Origin: Magnetospirillum sulfuroxidans | Lineage (GTDB): Bacteria > Pseudomonadota > Alphaproteobacteria > Rhodospirillales > Magnetospirillaceae | Reading direction: 5' to 3' | NCBI RefSeq assembly: GCF_018224925.1 | Contig: NZ_JAGTUF010000001.1 | Location: forward strand, 310,001 to 374,000 | Length of the DNA: 64,000 bases | In this document: positions 1 to 8,646 of the stretch, piece by piece | Position numbering within the stretch: the first letter of the stretch is position 1 | Layout of the letters: every line of letters begins with the position of its first letter | Program-made: the position numbers and the translations under genes | Notes under the pieces: model-generated | What the model was told of the DNA's origin: nothing | What the model saw: the letters and a program-made list of their open reading frames with translations, nothing else | Databases searched by the model: none

Positions 1-19
1 AATCAGCGAGTTCCAGCAT
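1..19 (-). CDS. Possible start of a truncated minus-strand gene
   Basis: On the minus strand an ATG at 19 opens a frame (Met-Leu-Glu-Leu-Ala-Asp) that runs off the window edge. An AGGA-like ribosome binding site lies about seven bases upstream, and the arrangement is divergent to the hydrolase gene at 100. Only six residues are visible, so no product can be named. Confidence 0.3.
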
Positions 20-99
20 GGTCGGCTTCCTGACGGCAGGGGACAAAGATCGGCAAACAGATATACTCGCCCGCAACCGCAACACCAAGGGGCCGCCCG

Positions 100-939
100 A
101 TGAAAAACCGCCGCTCGTTTTATCTTGCCATCGCTGGTCATGAAATCCATGTCAGCGAGTGGGGCGATCCGGCCGCGCCAGCCTTGGTGATGTGGCACGG
201 TTTGGCGCGAACCGGCCGTGATTTCGACACCGCAGCCGCCTTTTTCGCCGATCGGTACCGGGTGATCTGCCCCGACACCATCGGTCGTGGCCTGTCCAGC
301 TGGTCCACCGCCCCCGATACCGATTACACCTTGCCGGTCTATTGCGGCATCGCCATCGGGCTGCTGGAAGCGCTGGGGATCACCTCTTGCCGCTGGGTCG
401 GCACCTCCATGGGGGGGCTGATCGGCATGGCCTTGGCCGCCAGCGATTTGGGCCGCGGCCGCATCGACAAGCTGGTGGTCAACGATATCGGCCCGGCCCT
501 TAACGCCGACGCCGTCAACCGCATCAAGGCCTATGTCAGCATGGTGCCGGAATTCGCCACCATGGATGAATTCGAACGGTTTTTACGCGTGGTTTACACC
601 CCGTTCGGTCAGCTCAGCGATGCGGAATGGCGGTTGATGGCGGAAACCAGCGTGCGGCGGCGCGATAACGGCAAGTTGTCATCACATTTCGATCCGGCGG
701 TGATGCGGGTGTTCTGCGAACAGTTCGACGGCTCCGAAGCGTGGGAGATGTGGGATGCCATCGCCTGCCCGACCTTGGCCCTGCGCGGCGCGGTTTCCGA
801 TCTTTTGTTGGCCGAGACCGCGACGGAAATGACCCGGCGCGGCCCCAAGCCGGCCCTGATCACCGTTCCCGGCTGCGGTCATGCGCCGATGTTGAACGTG
901 CCGAGTCAGTTGCAGCCGGTGGCGGCGTTTCTGGCCTAA
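100..939 (+). CDS. Alpha/beta hydrolase
   Basis: A 279-residue alpha/beta-hydrolase-fold enzyme of unknown substrate. The N-terminal strands are followed by an oxyanion-type HG pair (MWHGLARTG), the nucleophile elbow G-T-S-M-G-G near residue 104 and a C-terminal GCGHAPML that supplies the catalytic histidine. There is no signal peptide, so it should be cytoplasmic. Length is normal for small esterases, C-C hydrolases and haloperoxidase-like members. The start has an AAGGGG ribosome binding site seven bases upstream. No functionally related neighbour points to a pathway. Confidence 0.85.
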   Translation: MKNRRSFYLAIAGHEIHVSEWGDPAAPALVMWHGLARTGRDFDTAAAFFADRYRVICPDTIGRGLSSWSTAPDTDYTLPVYCGIAIGLLEALGITSCRWVGTSMGGLIGMALAASDLGRGRIDKLVVNDIGPALNADAVNRIKAYVSMVPEFATMDEFERFLRVVYTPFGQLSDAEWRLMAETSVRRRDNGKLSSHFDPAVMRVFCEQFDGSEAWEMWDAIACPTLALRGAVSDLLLAETATEMTRRGPKPALITVPGCGHAPMLNVPSQLQPVAAFLA

Positions 940-1308
940 GGACGTCAGACCCCGACTATTTTGACGAACGGCCGCATGGGTTTTTGGTCGCTGTCGGTGA
1001 TGGCCATATTCGCGCATGGCGGATGAGGCGTGTTCTGCCGCGTCCGCCATTCCGGCGCTTGGTCATGCGCGTCATCTATTTTTCTCCCAATCTTTGCAAG
1101 GCAGCCGAAGAGGGGGAGATTCGCATTGGCGTGCTGAATTACACTAAATGCGCGAATAGTTAGTGAATAGATATATACTTAGAATGGGTGTATCATGCGA
1201 GGATTGACTCGTTTTACGTGTGTACGATAGCCTTAGATACAGGCATAAGATGTCTTGCCTACTGAGCTGCTTTTAAGGCGGATCCAATACGCATAGGGAG
1301 ACGAAGTC
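940..1308 (+). other. Intergenic region, 369 bp, no gene recognised
   Basis: This gap lies between the hydrolase and the first orphan paralogue. It becomes AT-rich after about 1130. A TATACT at about 1174 and a TTGACT at 1204-1209 look promoter-like, but neither has a well-spaced partner. Open frames here are extensions of shadow frames from the hydrolase. It probably carries the promoter and a leader for the gene at 1309. Confidence 0.4.
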
Positions 1309-2481
1309 ATGTCCGATGATAGCTTTGCTGACCTTCAGAAAGTTTTTTTTGCTGCCTTCATTCAAGGGGTTGGTTTCCACCTCAGCCAGCCAGCTCAGAT
1401 GGTTCAGCCGGCGCCGCCGATCATCGGTGACGATGATGATGAGGCGGATACGCTTTTATGGAATTACCTCAATACCATTCCAGAGTATTCTTTGACTCGG
1501 AATACGACTTTGTCGTCGGGCGCACAGTTTCTTGCGAATTATTCCGCGGTGATGAGTTCCATGGTAAGCCCTCCCAATGACTTCAAGAAGGTCATTGGCG
1601 ATTATTGCTTCGACGCCTATTCGTCTGCCGTGGAAAACGGCTATGCCGTGGCATCGCCAAAGGGGTATCGCGATTGGGCGTTTTTGGTCGGACCGTGTTC
1701 GGAAAACGCCGATGCCGGTGCCTCGGCTTATGCCCGCATGCTGCTCAATCCGATTTTTGCCGGCCAAAACAACGTTCTGGCTTATAAGCCGGTGGGGCGT
1801 AAGCCGGTTGATTTCGTCCCCGGCTATGCCACGATGATGAAGCAATTGAAGAAGGCGCCGGCCGTCACCTTCGCTGCCAATCTCAGCGTGTCGAGCCAAG
1901 ATTACAAGAAGACCTGGACTGGCGGCAGCCAATCAGCGGTGTTCGGCTTGTGGTCCAATAGCAGCTCGGACACGGAAATCAGCAAGAAATTCTCGTCCAG
2001 TGAAGTGACGATGAACGCCAGTTTCAAGAACTTGCTTCCGTTCAAGGGGACTCCCGGCGATTGGTACACTTCGTCCGCGTTTGGTATCGCCTATCATGAT
2101 CCCAGTTCCAAGGTCTGGGCCCCCGGCGGCCAAAAGACTTGGGACAACACGTTCTCGTCCAAGGGGGACATGCAGCGTTTCACCACGATTTTGCTGATCG
2201 CCAATCAGATGACGTTGAATTACAGCACCAAGGCGGTCTTCAGCAGCAGCGAGCAGCGCGAGATCAGCAACCACAAGGGCGGCGGTCTGTGGCCGTTCTA
2301 CAACTCCTCCTCCGGCGGTTATTCGGACACCCAGGTGGATTTCAACACCGCCGGCAATCTGAATGTGACGGTTGTCACGGAAAAGAACGTGCCGACCATC
2401 GTTGGCGCCGTCGTCGAGCCCGTGGATCAATTCCTGGGATACGCGAAGGAAGCATCGAAGCTGCTTGTGGCGAACCTGTGA
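1309..2481 (+). CDS. Orphan-family protein, first of two tandem paralogues
   Basis: A 390-residue protein that I do not recognise. It has no obvious signal peptide or transmembrane helix, an acidic run (DDDDEAD) near residue 44, and is rich in Ser, Asn, Thr and aromatic residues. It shares conserved blocks in the same order with the next gene: FVPGYATMMKQL, AVFGLWS, DWYTSSAFGIAYHDP, GLWPFY and GNLNVTV...PTIVGAVV. The last blocks are spaced like a beta-rich domain. The start follows a GGGAG ribosome binding site. It could be a secreted, surface or toxin-like protein, but nothing in the sequence proves a role. Confidence 0.75.
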   Translation: MSDDSFADLQKVFFAAFIQGVGFHLSQPAQMVQPAPPIIGDDDDEADTLLWNYLNTIPEYSLTRNTTLSSGAQFLANYSAVMSSMVSPPNDFKKVIGDYCFDAYSSAVENGYAVASPKGYRDWAFLVGPCSENADAGASAYARMLLNPIFAGQNNVLAYKPVGRKPVDFVPGYATMMKQLKKAPAVTFAANLSVSSQDYKKTWTGGSQSAVFGLWSNSSSDTEISKKFSSSEVTMNASFKNLLPFKGTPGDWYTSSAFGIAYHDPSSKVWAPGGQKTWDNTFSSKGDMQRFTTILLIANQMTLNYSTKAVFSSSEQREISNHKGGGLWPFYNSSSGGYSDTQVDFNTAGNLNVTVVTEKNVPTIVGAVVEPVDQFLGYAKEASKLLVANL

Positions 2482-2495
2482 ATTAAGCCGATATG

Positions 2496-2523
2496 GGACG
2501 CCTCGCCCAATGGTGGGGCGTCC
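2496..2523 (+). terminator. Intercistronic hairpin between the paralogues
   Basis: GGACGCC (2496-2502) pairs with GGCGTCC (2517-2523) around a 14-base loop and is followed by TTATT. It could be a partial terminator that lowers expression of the second paralogue, or an RNA-processing site. Confidence 0.45.
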
Positions 2524-2553
2524 TTATTCTGCCCTTAAGGGGGAGATGCTCTG

Positions 2554-3456
2554 ATGCGTGGTTTCTATCAGCTCCAAACCTTGTTTGCCGCTCAACAGGC
2601 GACAGCCATCGGATTGACGCCGAGCAGCATGAATCTCTATCAAGCTGCCCAGCTGCCTCCCGCCGGTTCGGATGAGTTCCTCTGGGGGCTTCTTAATCAG
2701 CTTCCGGATGCGGGACCAATACAGTCCGGTTCTACCGCCGGCACATTCTTTGACGCCTATAGCACGGTGATCAATGCCCTGGTCGCCGGACACAATCCCT
2801 TGGATGCCGTCGCCGCAGCGAAACGCAATCTTGCCGAGTGGGGGCACCAGCCGCCGGCTTGGGTTCGCGGTTATAAGTCGATGGCCAAGCAGCTTGGCGC
2901 CGCGCCGCATCTGAGCTTTAGCTTCACCATTCCCTCGGACGAAGACCCTGCCGTTTGGGGATTATGGCGGCAGGCAGAGGTGGTGGGGGGGCCTTCCGCC
3001 CGCTTTGCCGAGGCACGGCTGAGCATGAAGACAGCTTTTGGCCGTCTGCTCAATTTCGCCCCGGAAGCGTCAGACTGGTATACGTCCTCGGCGATGTCCT
3101 TGGCTTATCATAACCCTGGCAAGGCCCCCTGGAATCCGAATTCGGCGGTGAATTGGGAATCCACTTTTGGCGACGGCGGCAGCCTGAACCGCGTGGTGAT
3201 CGGGTTGCTCTGCGTTCGTGATATCGCCTTGTCTTATGAGTCCGAGGCTGAATACCCGGATGAAGAACAGACAGAAATCGAAGACGGCTCCGCGCTCGGG
3301 CTGTGGCCTTATTATCTGGACAACCGAGTATCGACGACACAAGCGACATTCAACGCCGATGGCAATCTGGATGTCTCTGTCGACAGTTCTTCTGGAACGC
3401 CTGTGATCGTCGGCATTGTTACCCAATCGGCGGCGCGGTTTTTCGGCGGACAATAG
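2554..3456 (+). CDS. Orphan-family protein, second of two tandem paralogues
   Basis: A 300-residue paralogue of the upstream protein, shorter because a segment corresponding roughly to upstream residues 110-160 is missing. Shared landmarks are WVRGYKSMAKQLG, AVWGLWR, DWYTSSAMSLAYHNP, GLWPYYLDN and GNLDVSV...PVIVGIV. It is preceded by a strong GGGGGAG ribosome binding site and lies 72 bases behind the first gene, so the two are probably one transcription unit with a hairpin between them. No catalytic motif is apparent. The pair looks like an old duplication, since identity is confined to blocks. Confidence 0.75.
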   Translation: MRGFYQLQTLFAAQQATAIGLTPSSMNLYQAAQLPPAGSDEFLWGLLNQLPDAGPIQSGSTAGTFFDAYSTVINALVAGHNPLDAVAAAKRNLAEWGHQPPAWVRGYKSMAKQLGAAPHLSFSFTIPSDEDPAVWGLWRQAEVVGGPSARFAEARLSMKTAFGRLLNFAPEASDWYTSSAMSLAYHNPGKAPWNPNSAVNWESTFGDGGSLNRVVIGLLCVRDIALSYESEAEYPDEEQTEIEDGSALGLWPYYLDNRVSTTQATFNADGNLDVSVDSSSGTPVIVGIVTQSAARFFGGQ

Positions 3457-3561
3457 CGCGGATTGCGAGGCCGTGAAGCCTGCGCGGTAATTGAGCGGAC
3501 CCGGCGCGGGCCGCCATGGCTAAGCTGGAGCCGATTTCGGTTGATCGGAAACGGCACTGGC

Positions 3562-3609
3562 GCATGGATCCATTCCGATGGTGCGCTGATTCTCCGAATG
3601 GATCCGTGC
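3562..3609. repeat. Imperfect inverted repeat downstream of the paralogues
   Basis: GCATGGATCCATTC (3562-3575) faces GAATGGATCCGTGC (3596-3609), 13 of 14 bases complementary, with a 20-base loop. It lies in the convergent gap between the second paralogue and the cyclase gene, so it may fold in both transcripts and help termination. Confidence 0.35.
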
Positions 3610-3625
3610 ACAATTCGTTGATTTT

Positions 3626-3671
3626 GTGGTCCGGTCCAAACAGAGGGTTCATGTCAATGAACCTTCTGTTT
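3626..3671. repeat. Copy 1 of a dispersed palindromic repeat
   Basis: AAACAGAGGGTTCAT (3638-3652), a GTCA loop, then ATGAACCTTCTGTTT (3657-3671): a 15-base-arm palindrome with one mismatch. The left arm is extended by GTGGTCCGGTCC. Closely similar units occur at 46224-46284 and, as a half unit, at 45290-45319. Its right end overlaps the stop codon of the minus-strand cyclase gene. It can act as a hairpin terminator for both flanking genes, but its recurrence marks it as a repeat family. Confidence 0.7.
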
Positions 3672-5965
3672 TAGGTTCCCGGCCAGTGCAGGGCGCCGTC
3701 TTGAACCAGATCATCCATGTCGGTGGTGGTTGATTTCTTGGTTTTGCGGCCCTTGCGTTTGGGCTGTTCGGTTTCCGAGCGTTCCATCATCCGCGCCACC
3801 GTTTCCAGAACGGAACCGACCGATGTTGCCGGGGTTTCGGTGATGCCGCTGTTGTCGGCAGCCTCCAGCATGGCGTGCACCACCGTCTCCATGGCTGCCG
3901 GCATGGTGTTTTCCTCGCTGGTGCGGCGGCGCAGGTGATAGACGGTCTGCTTGCCGAAATCCTTGGCCAGCGACAGCACGCCGACATATTCGCTGATGTA
4001 TTTGTCGGCGAATTCCTCGGCGTTATTGACGGCTTCGGTGCGCATGGCCGATTGCTCGGCGGTAAGCACGGCGACGAATTGCTGGGTGGCGTAGACGTGG
4101 CCGATCACCGTCACCGGCTCCAGACGGGCGGCGCGGTTGATGTGGCTGCCGTAGAAATTCTTGTTGTTGCGGATGGGGTCGATGGCTTCGAACACCGGGC
4201 CGGCATGCAAGCTGATGCGCAGGGTCAGCGGATTGGTCAGCCGGTCCTTCATCTCGACGCCCAGGCGGGCCACCACTTCTTGCATGGTCAGGGCGTATTC
4301 GGCCATGGGGGTGGCCTTGTCCATGACGACGAAGATGGCGTCGCCCCAGGTGTTGATGGATTTTGGTTCGATCCCGGACGCGGTCAGGCCGTCCTTCAGC
4401 CGTTGCAGGAATTCCAGGAAGTCAGGAATATGTTCTTCCTTGAGCTTGGAATAGCCGGCGATGTCGCAAAACAGCATCGAGCGGATGACCCGGCCCTGGC
4501 CTTCCTCGTCATTTTCCTCGCTGCCGCCGAAATCCAGGTTGGGCATGGCCGGGCCGTCGGGGCACAGTTCCGGATTTTGGGTCAGCAATCCGTCCAGATC
4601 GATGATGCGCAGGCGCGAGATATCTTCCCACTGGTCGATGAAATCGCCGGCGCCGCCAACCAGGGAGCCGGGCATCATGTCCCACACCGCCAGCAGATAG
4701 GGGCTGGTGCGCAAAAAGCCAGAACGCAGCGTCGCCAGACCGTGCAGGCACTGATTGGCGAAGCGGTACAGCATATCGTGGCCAAGGAAACGTTCTTCGG
4801 TGGCATAGGTGACCGAAGCGGCCAGCTTCAAGGCATTGCGGAACCGCATTTCCCAGCGCGGGCCGCCATAGCGAACATCGGCGGCGATGAAATCGTCGAT
4901 GGCGAAGGGCATCACCACGTTGACTTCGGCGCCGCGTTCCAGCATGGCCTCGATGAACAGCAGATCCGAGCCGCAGGCGGCGGTGGAATAGCCGATCTGG
5001 GCGTCCAATTCGTCCAGTTGCGAGGCGATTTCCGCCCGGACCACCGCTTCCAGCGCCGGGGGGAAATGCGGGCCTTCGCCCGGACGGTCAAGCGCATGGC
5101 CGGTGAAAACCACCACCGTCGGCGGCTTGATGATGGTGGCCAGTTCGTCGGGAACGTCGATGCCGCCTTGTTTCAGCAACTCGATCTGTTTCAGCGCCGA
5201 GACCACGCGGCCGTAATGCACGCCTTCCAGCGCCCGCGCCCAGTGGAAGGTGTCCAGGGCGGCATCGCCGTCGCCCAGCAATAATTGCGCTTGGCCCAAG
5301 GTGGCCAACATGCGGTAACGCTCGTCGGCGGGCAGGGTGGGGTCGACTTCGTGGGCGGACAAGAAGTCGTTGACGCGTCCGGCCAGGGCCTTGGCCTGGG
5401 GCAGGTCACCCAGCATCACCGACATCACCGCCGCGTCGATCCCATCGCGCGGGTTGCCGCCGACGGCGAAGGCGCGCAGGAACAATTGCCGACAATGTTC
5501 CAAATCGTTCCGGGCGCCCGAGGCCAACCAGGCCTCGCGGAACACCCGGGCAAGGGCGTTATAGGTTTCGGCGTCGGCATCGGCTTCCAGCTTCTTGCCG
5601 CGGACCATCTCGATTGCCTCGGCCAGATCGGCCATGGCCGACAAAGCGTCTTCGGAATGGATTTCGTCCAAGGTGACGATGGCCGCTTTCAGGCTGGCTT
5701 GCAGGCGCCGGAACGGGCCTTCGTCGATCAAGATAACGTCAAGAACCGGGGCCAGCAGGCGCCGGGCTTCATCGACGGCGCCGGTCTGCGACAGGGCGAT
5801 GGCGCCGAAGATGGCCAGTTTGAAACTGTTGGGGAAAAATCGCAGGCCATCACGGCAAACGTCATGAGCCAGGAAGTTCTGGCCGTCATCCAGCAGCGCC
5901 CGGGCCGAGCGTTCCCATTCATCTTGGTTTTTCGGCATCCCCGTCATCGCCGCCGACTCGCCCAT
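3671..5965 (-). CDS. TPR / SLOG-like / class III cyclase fusion protein
   Basis: A 764-residue soluble protein. Residues about 10-270 are helical and TPR-like (RALLDDGQNFLAHDVCRDGL, LATLGQAQLLLGDGDAALDTF). Residues about 285-440 form a Rossmann-like domain with TGHALDRPG and GYSTAACGSDLLFIEAMLERG, resembling SLOG nucleotide-binding domains. From about 490 comes a class III adenylate/guanylate cyclase domain with metal-binding Asp residues in LFCDIAGYS and NTWGDAIFV. It should make a cyclic nucleotide in the cytoplasm, gated by the N-terminal modules. ATP or GTP preference cannot be told. The C-terminal tail is Lys/Thr rich (KRKGRKTKKSTTT). It appears monocistronic, and its stop codon lies in the palindromic repeat. 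Confidence 0.8.
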   Translation of the reverse strand: MGESAAMTGMPKNQDEWERSARALLDDGQNFLAHDVCRDGLRFFPNSFKLAIFGAIALSQTGAVDEARRLLAPVLDVILIDEGPFRRLQASLKAAIVTLDEIHSEDALSAMADLAEAIEMVRGKKLEADADAETYNALARVFREAWLASGARNDLEHCRQLFLRAFAVGGNPRDGIDAAVMSVMLGDLPQAKALAGRVNDFLSAHEVDPTLPADERYRMLATLGQAQLLLGDGDAALDTFHWARALEGVHYGRVVSALKQIELLKQGGIDVPDELATIIKPPTVVVFTGHALDRPGEGPHFPPALEAVVRAEIASQLDELDAQIGYSTAACGSDLLFIEAMLERGAEVNVVMPFAIDDFIAADVRYGGPRWEMRFRNALKLAASVTYATEERFLGHDMLYRFANQCLHGLATLRSGFLRTSPYLLAVWDMMPGSLVGGAGDFIDQWEDISRLRIIDLDGLLTQNPELCPDGPAMPNLDFGGSEENDEEGQGRVIRSMLFCDIAGYSKLKEEHIPDFLEFLQRLKDGLTASGIEPKSINTWGDAIFVVMDKATPMAEYALTMQEVVARLGVEMKDRLTNPLTLRISLHAGPVFEAIDPIRNNKNFYGSHINRAARLEPVTVIGHVYATQQFVAVLTAEQSAMRTEAVNNAEEFADKYISEYVGVLSLAKDFGKQTVYHLRRRTSEENTMPAAMETVVHAMLEAADNSGITETPATSVGSVLETVARMMERSETEQPKRKGRKTKKSTTTDMDDLVQDGALHWPGT

Positions 5966-6033
5966 GATCGCGCCCCATGCAGTCTATCCCCGATCATCAA
6001 GGTTTAACACGCAGCCCGGCGGGGGGCGAGCCT

Positions 6034-7749
6034 TTATGCCGCCGGCAGTGCCTGATCCAGCAAGTCGGGATTGCGCATCTGGCCGACGAAGCGATCGACC
6101 GCTTGTTGCAGACGGCTGGCGCCACCGGCCAGATCGGCGGCGGTGTTGAGCACCTGAACCGAGGAATCGCCGGTCTGATCGGCGGCCTGGGTCAGTTGAC
6201 CGACGCCCTGCGACACGGCGACGGTGCCGCGCGCGGCTTGATCGACATTGCGGGCGATTTCGTCGGTGGCGGCCTCTTGTTGGCGCACGGCTTGGGCGAC
6301 GGCCTCGGAAATCAGGCTAAGCCGGCCGACGATGTCGCCGACATGAGCGATGGAATGAACGGCGCGGGCGGTTTCGTCCTGTACGGCGGTAATGTGGCTG
6401 CTGATTTCCGCCGTGGCCTTGGCGGTCTGGTTGGCCAGGGTCTTGACCTCGTGCGCGACCACGGCAAAGCCTTTGCCGGCCTCGCCGGCCCTGGCCGCCT
6501 CGATGGTGGCGTTCAGCGCCAGCAGATTGGTCTGGCGGGCGATGGTGCCGATCAGGGTGATGATTTCACCGATGCGTTCGGTGGCGCCAGCCAGATCGGC
6601 GATGATGGCGTTGCTGCTGTTGGTTTCCGCCGCCGCTTCGGCGGCGATGCGGTTGCTTTCGGCCACTTGCGTGGCGATGGCGGCAATCGAGGCCGACAAT
6701 TCCTCGGTGGCGGCGGCGACGCGGGCGGTATTGTCCGAGGCGTTGCGGGCGGCATTGTCCACTTCTTGCGCTTCGTGACGGGCGTCGGTGGAAACCTGGG
6801 ATAACGAGCGGGCCGAGCCTTCCAGGCTGGCGGCGCCATGGGTCACCGAATCCAGCACTGCGCGCACGCCCGAATCGAATTCCTCGGCCATGCGGATGCG
6901 GGCTTGCCGGCGTTCCTCACTTGCCTGTCGGGCTTGTTCAACCTGTTGCCGGCGCAAATCTTCACGTTCGATGGCGTTGTCCTTGAAGGTGGCGACGGCG
7001 CGGGCGATGTCGCCGATTTCGTCGCGTCGCTCGGCCCCGCCGACCACGACCGAGGTATCGCCGGCGGCCAGACTGCGCATGGTGGCGATGGCGGCGGCGA
7101 TGGGAAAGGTGATGGAACGGCCGATGCCGATGGTGACCACCGCCAGCAGGATCAGACCGCCGACGGTCACCGCGCCGGCGGTCAGGCTGGCCCGGTTCCA
7201 CGCGGTCATGGCGCCATCGAATTGTTCCTGCGCCAACGTAATTTGCAGATCGGTCAGTTCGCGCAGGATTTGCGCTGTTGCGGCATAGGTCTGCGCATCG
7301 CTTTCCCCCACATTCTCACGGGCGCCAAAGGCATCGCCTTGGGCCAGCATGGCCAGGGTTTGGGCATAGGCTTGCCGCCATTGTCCCAAGGCCGCCTCGA
7401 AATCCTTGCCCAGCCGGGTTTCGTCGGCGTCATGGGGGAGACGGCGGTATTGTCCCCACAAATCGTCAATGGTCTTGGTGCTGGCGTCGATGTCGCCCGA
7501 CAGCCGGTCAAGCGTCAGCCGGCTTTCGCTTTGGACAATCTGCACCACGTCGCCGCGCACATGATGAACATGGTCAAGGATGCGGGCCAACTGGCCCATG
7601 GCGGTAACGCGCTGGGCATTGACCGCCTCGGCGCCACGGGCCAGATCGCGCCCCCCCAACATGGCGGTGCCGCCGACAATCAGCAATAGAATTGCCGCGG
7701 CGGACAGAAGGATCAAAAGTCGTTGCCCGAATTTGACACGATGCAGCAT
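6034..7749 (-). CDS. Methyl-accepting chemotaxis protein
   Basis: A 571-residue chemoreceptor. A transmembrane helix at about 9-31 is followed by a helical periplasmic sensor of about 150 residues, a second membrane helix near 188-208, a HAMP segment ending in [18 protein letters not shown], and a cytoplasmic signalling domain whose hairpin tip reads [19 protein letters not shown]. It should transmit a ligand or redox signal to CheA/CheW. No CheW-binding pentapeptide-type tail is visible at the C-terminus. The gene lies downstream of trmJ on the same strand, but 126 bases with two hairpin-forming segments separate them, so it is probably transcribed on its own. Confidence 0.93.
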   Translation of the reverse strand: MLHRVKFGQRLLILLSAAAILLLIVGGTAMLGGRDLARGAEAVNAQRVTAMGQLARILDHVHHVRGDVVQIVQSESRLTLDRLSGDIDASTKTIDDLWGQYRRLPHDADETRLGKDFEAALGQWRQAYAQTLAMLAQGDAFGARENVGESDAQTYAATAQILRELTDLQITLAQEQFDGAMTAWNRASLTAGAVTVGGLILLAVVTIGIGRSITFPIAAAIATMRSLAAGDTSVVVGGAERRDEIGDIARAVATFKDNAIEREDLRRQQVEQARQASEERRQARIRMAEEFDSGVRAVLDSVTHGAASLEGSARSLSQVSTDARHEAQEVDNAARNASDNTARVAAATEELSASIAAIATQVAESNRIAAEAAAETNSSNAIIADLAGATERIGEIITLIGTIARQTNLLALNATIEAARAGEAGKGFAVVAHEVKTLANQTAKATAEISSHITAVQDETARAVHSIAHVGDIVGRLSLISEAVAQAVRQQEAATDEIARNVDQAARGTVAVSQGVGQLTQAADQTGDSSVQVLNTAADLAGGASRLQQAVDRFVGQMRNPDLLDQALPAA

Positions 7750-7832
7750 GTCTCGCTCCCCATTCGCACTATATTTTCTGTGCGTAGGGGGGCGGTTTTA
7801 CATTTCGATTAAGCTTTCCCGCAATTGGGGGA

Positions 7833-7852
7833 ATCCACAGCGGCTTGTGGAT
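7833..7852. promoter_or_regulatory. Dyad upstream of the chemoreceptor gene
   Basis: ATCCACA (7833-7839) and TGTGGAT (7846-7852) form a perfect 7-base dyad with a 6-base spacer, between trmJ and the chemoreceptor. It could be an operator or part of a trmJ 3' hairpin. There is no T-run. Confidence 0.35.
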
Positions 7853-7875
7853 ACTGTCATAATCGAAAGTTTAAT

Positions 7876-8646
7876 TCAGTTCTCGCTGTTGTGGGTTTTG
7901 CCCTTACGGTGACGATAGGTCACCAGTTCGTGGACGATGCCGTGCAGGGTCTGCACTTCCTGGCCCGTCAGGTGGGCGCGCTGGAACAGATTGCGGATAT
8001 TGCGCACCATCACCGGCCGTTTGTCGGCAAGGCGCAGGAAGCCGCATTCGTCGAGTTCTCGTTCCAGATGGTCAAAGAAATGCTGTAATTTTTCTTTGGT
8101 GGCGGGTGGCTCGGCCCCCTTGGTCATATGCTGTTCCGGCAGCACCGGGTCATCGGTCTGGTACCATTCATAGGACACCAGCAGCACGCATTGCGCCAGA
8201 TTGAGCGATGAATAATCCGGGTTCAGCGGCACGGTGATGACGGTGTCGGCCAATGACACGTCCTCATTCTCAAGGCCGGTGCGTTCGGGGCCGAACATCA
8301 CCCCGAATTTCTGGCCGTCGGTGGCGATGGCGCGCATGGCGGCGGCGGCGGTCCTGGGGGTGTTCACCGGCTTGACCATGAAACGGTTCCGCGCCGTGGT
8401 CGCCCATACCCGGTTAAGGTCGGCGACGGCTTCGGCGGTGGTGTCGAATATCTTGGCCCCCAGCACCACCCGGTCGGCGCCCGAGGCGGCGGCGATGGCC
8501 CGGTCGGACAGCCAATCCGGCCTGGGGCCGACCAGACGCAGATCGGTCAGGCCGTTATTGAGCATGGCCCGCGCGGCGGTGCCGATGTTTTCGGATAATT
8601 GCGGCCGCACCAGGATGATGGCGGGGCCGGTCGCGGAATCAGTCAA
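7876..8646 (-). CDS. trmJ: tRNA (cytidine/uridine-2'-O-)-methyltransferase TrmJ family
   Basis: A SpoU-class (SPOUT) RNA 2'-O-methyltransferase of about 256 residues. Family motifs are RPQLSENIGTAARAMLN near the N-terminus, FGPERTGLENED, and VPLNPDYSSLNLAQCVLLVSYEW, which builds the trefoil knot and SAM site. The C-terminal helical extension is typical of TrmJ, which modifies position 32 of tRNAs. No ATG precedes the conserved domain; the best start is a TTG at 8646 that overlaps the stop codon of the upstream gene (TTGA), implying translational coupling. The longer in-frame extension to 8838 only reads the upstream gene in another frame. Confidence 0.88.
   Translation of the reverse strand: MTDSATGPAIILVRPQLSENIGTAARAMLNNGLTDLRLVGPRPDWLSDRAIAAASGADRVVLGAKIFDTTAEAVADLNRVWATTARNRFMVKPVNTPRTAAAAMRAIATDGQKFGVMFGPERTGLENEDVSLADTVITVPLNPDYSSLNLAQCVLLVSYEWYQTDDPVLPEQHMTKGAEPPATKEKLQHFFDHLERELDECGFLRLADKRPVMVRNIRNLFQRAHLTGQEVQTLHGIVHELVTYRHRKGKTHNSEN

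Noticed and set aside
741-1163. Plus-strand frame reaching into the 940-1308 gap
   Set aside because: Its first half is an out-of-frame reading of the hydrolase and the rest has no coding character.
1204-1231. TTGACT as a -35 element before the first orphan paralogue
   Set aside because: No -10 with acceptable match at 16-18 bases; only noted as a weak possibility in the intergenic entry.
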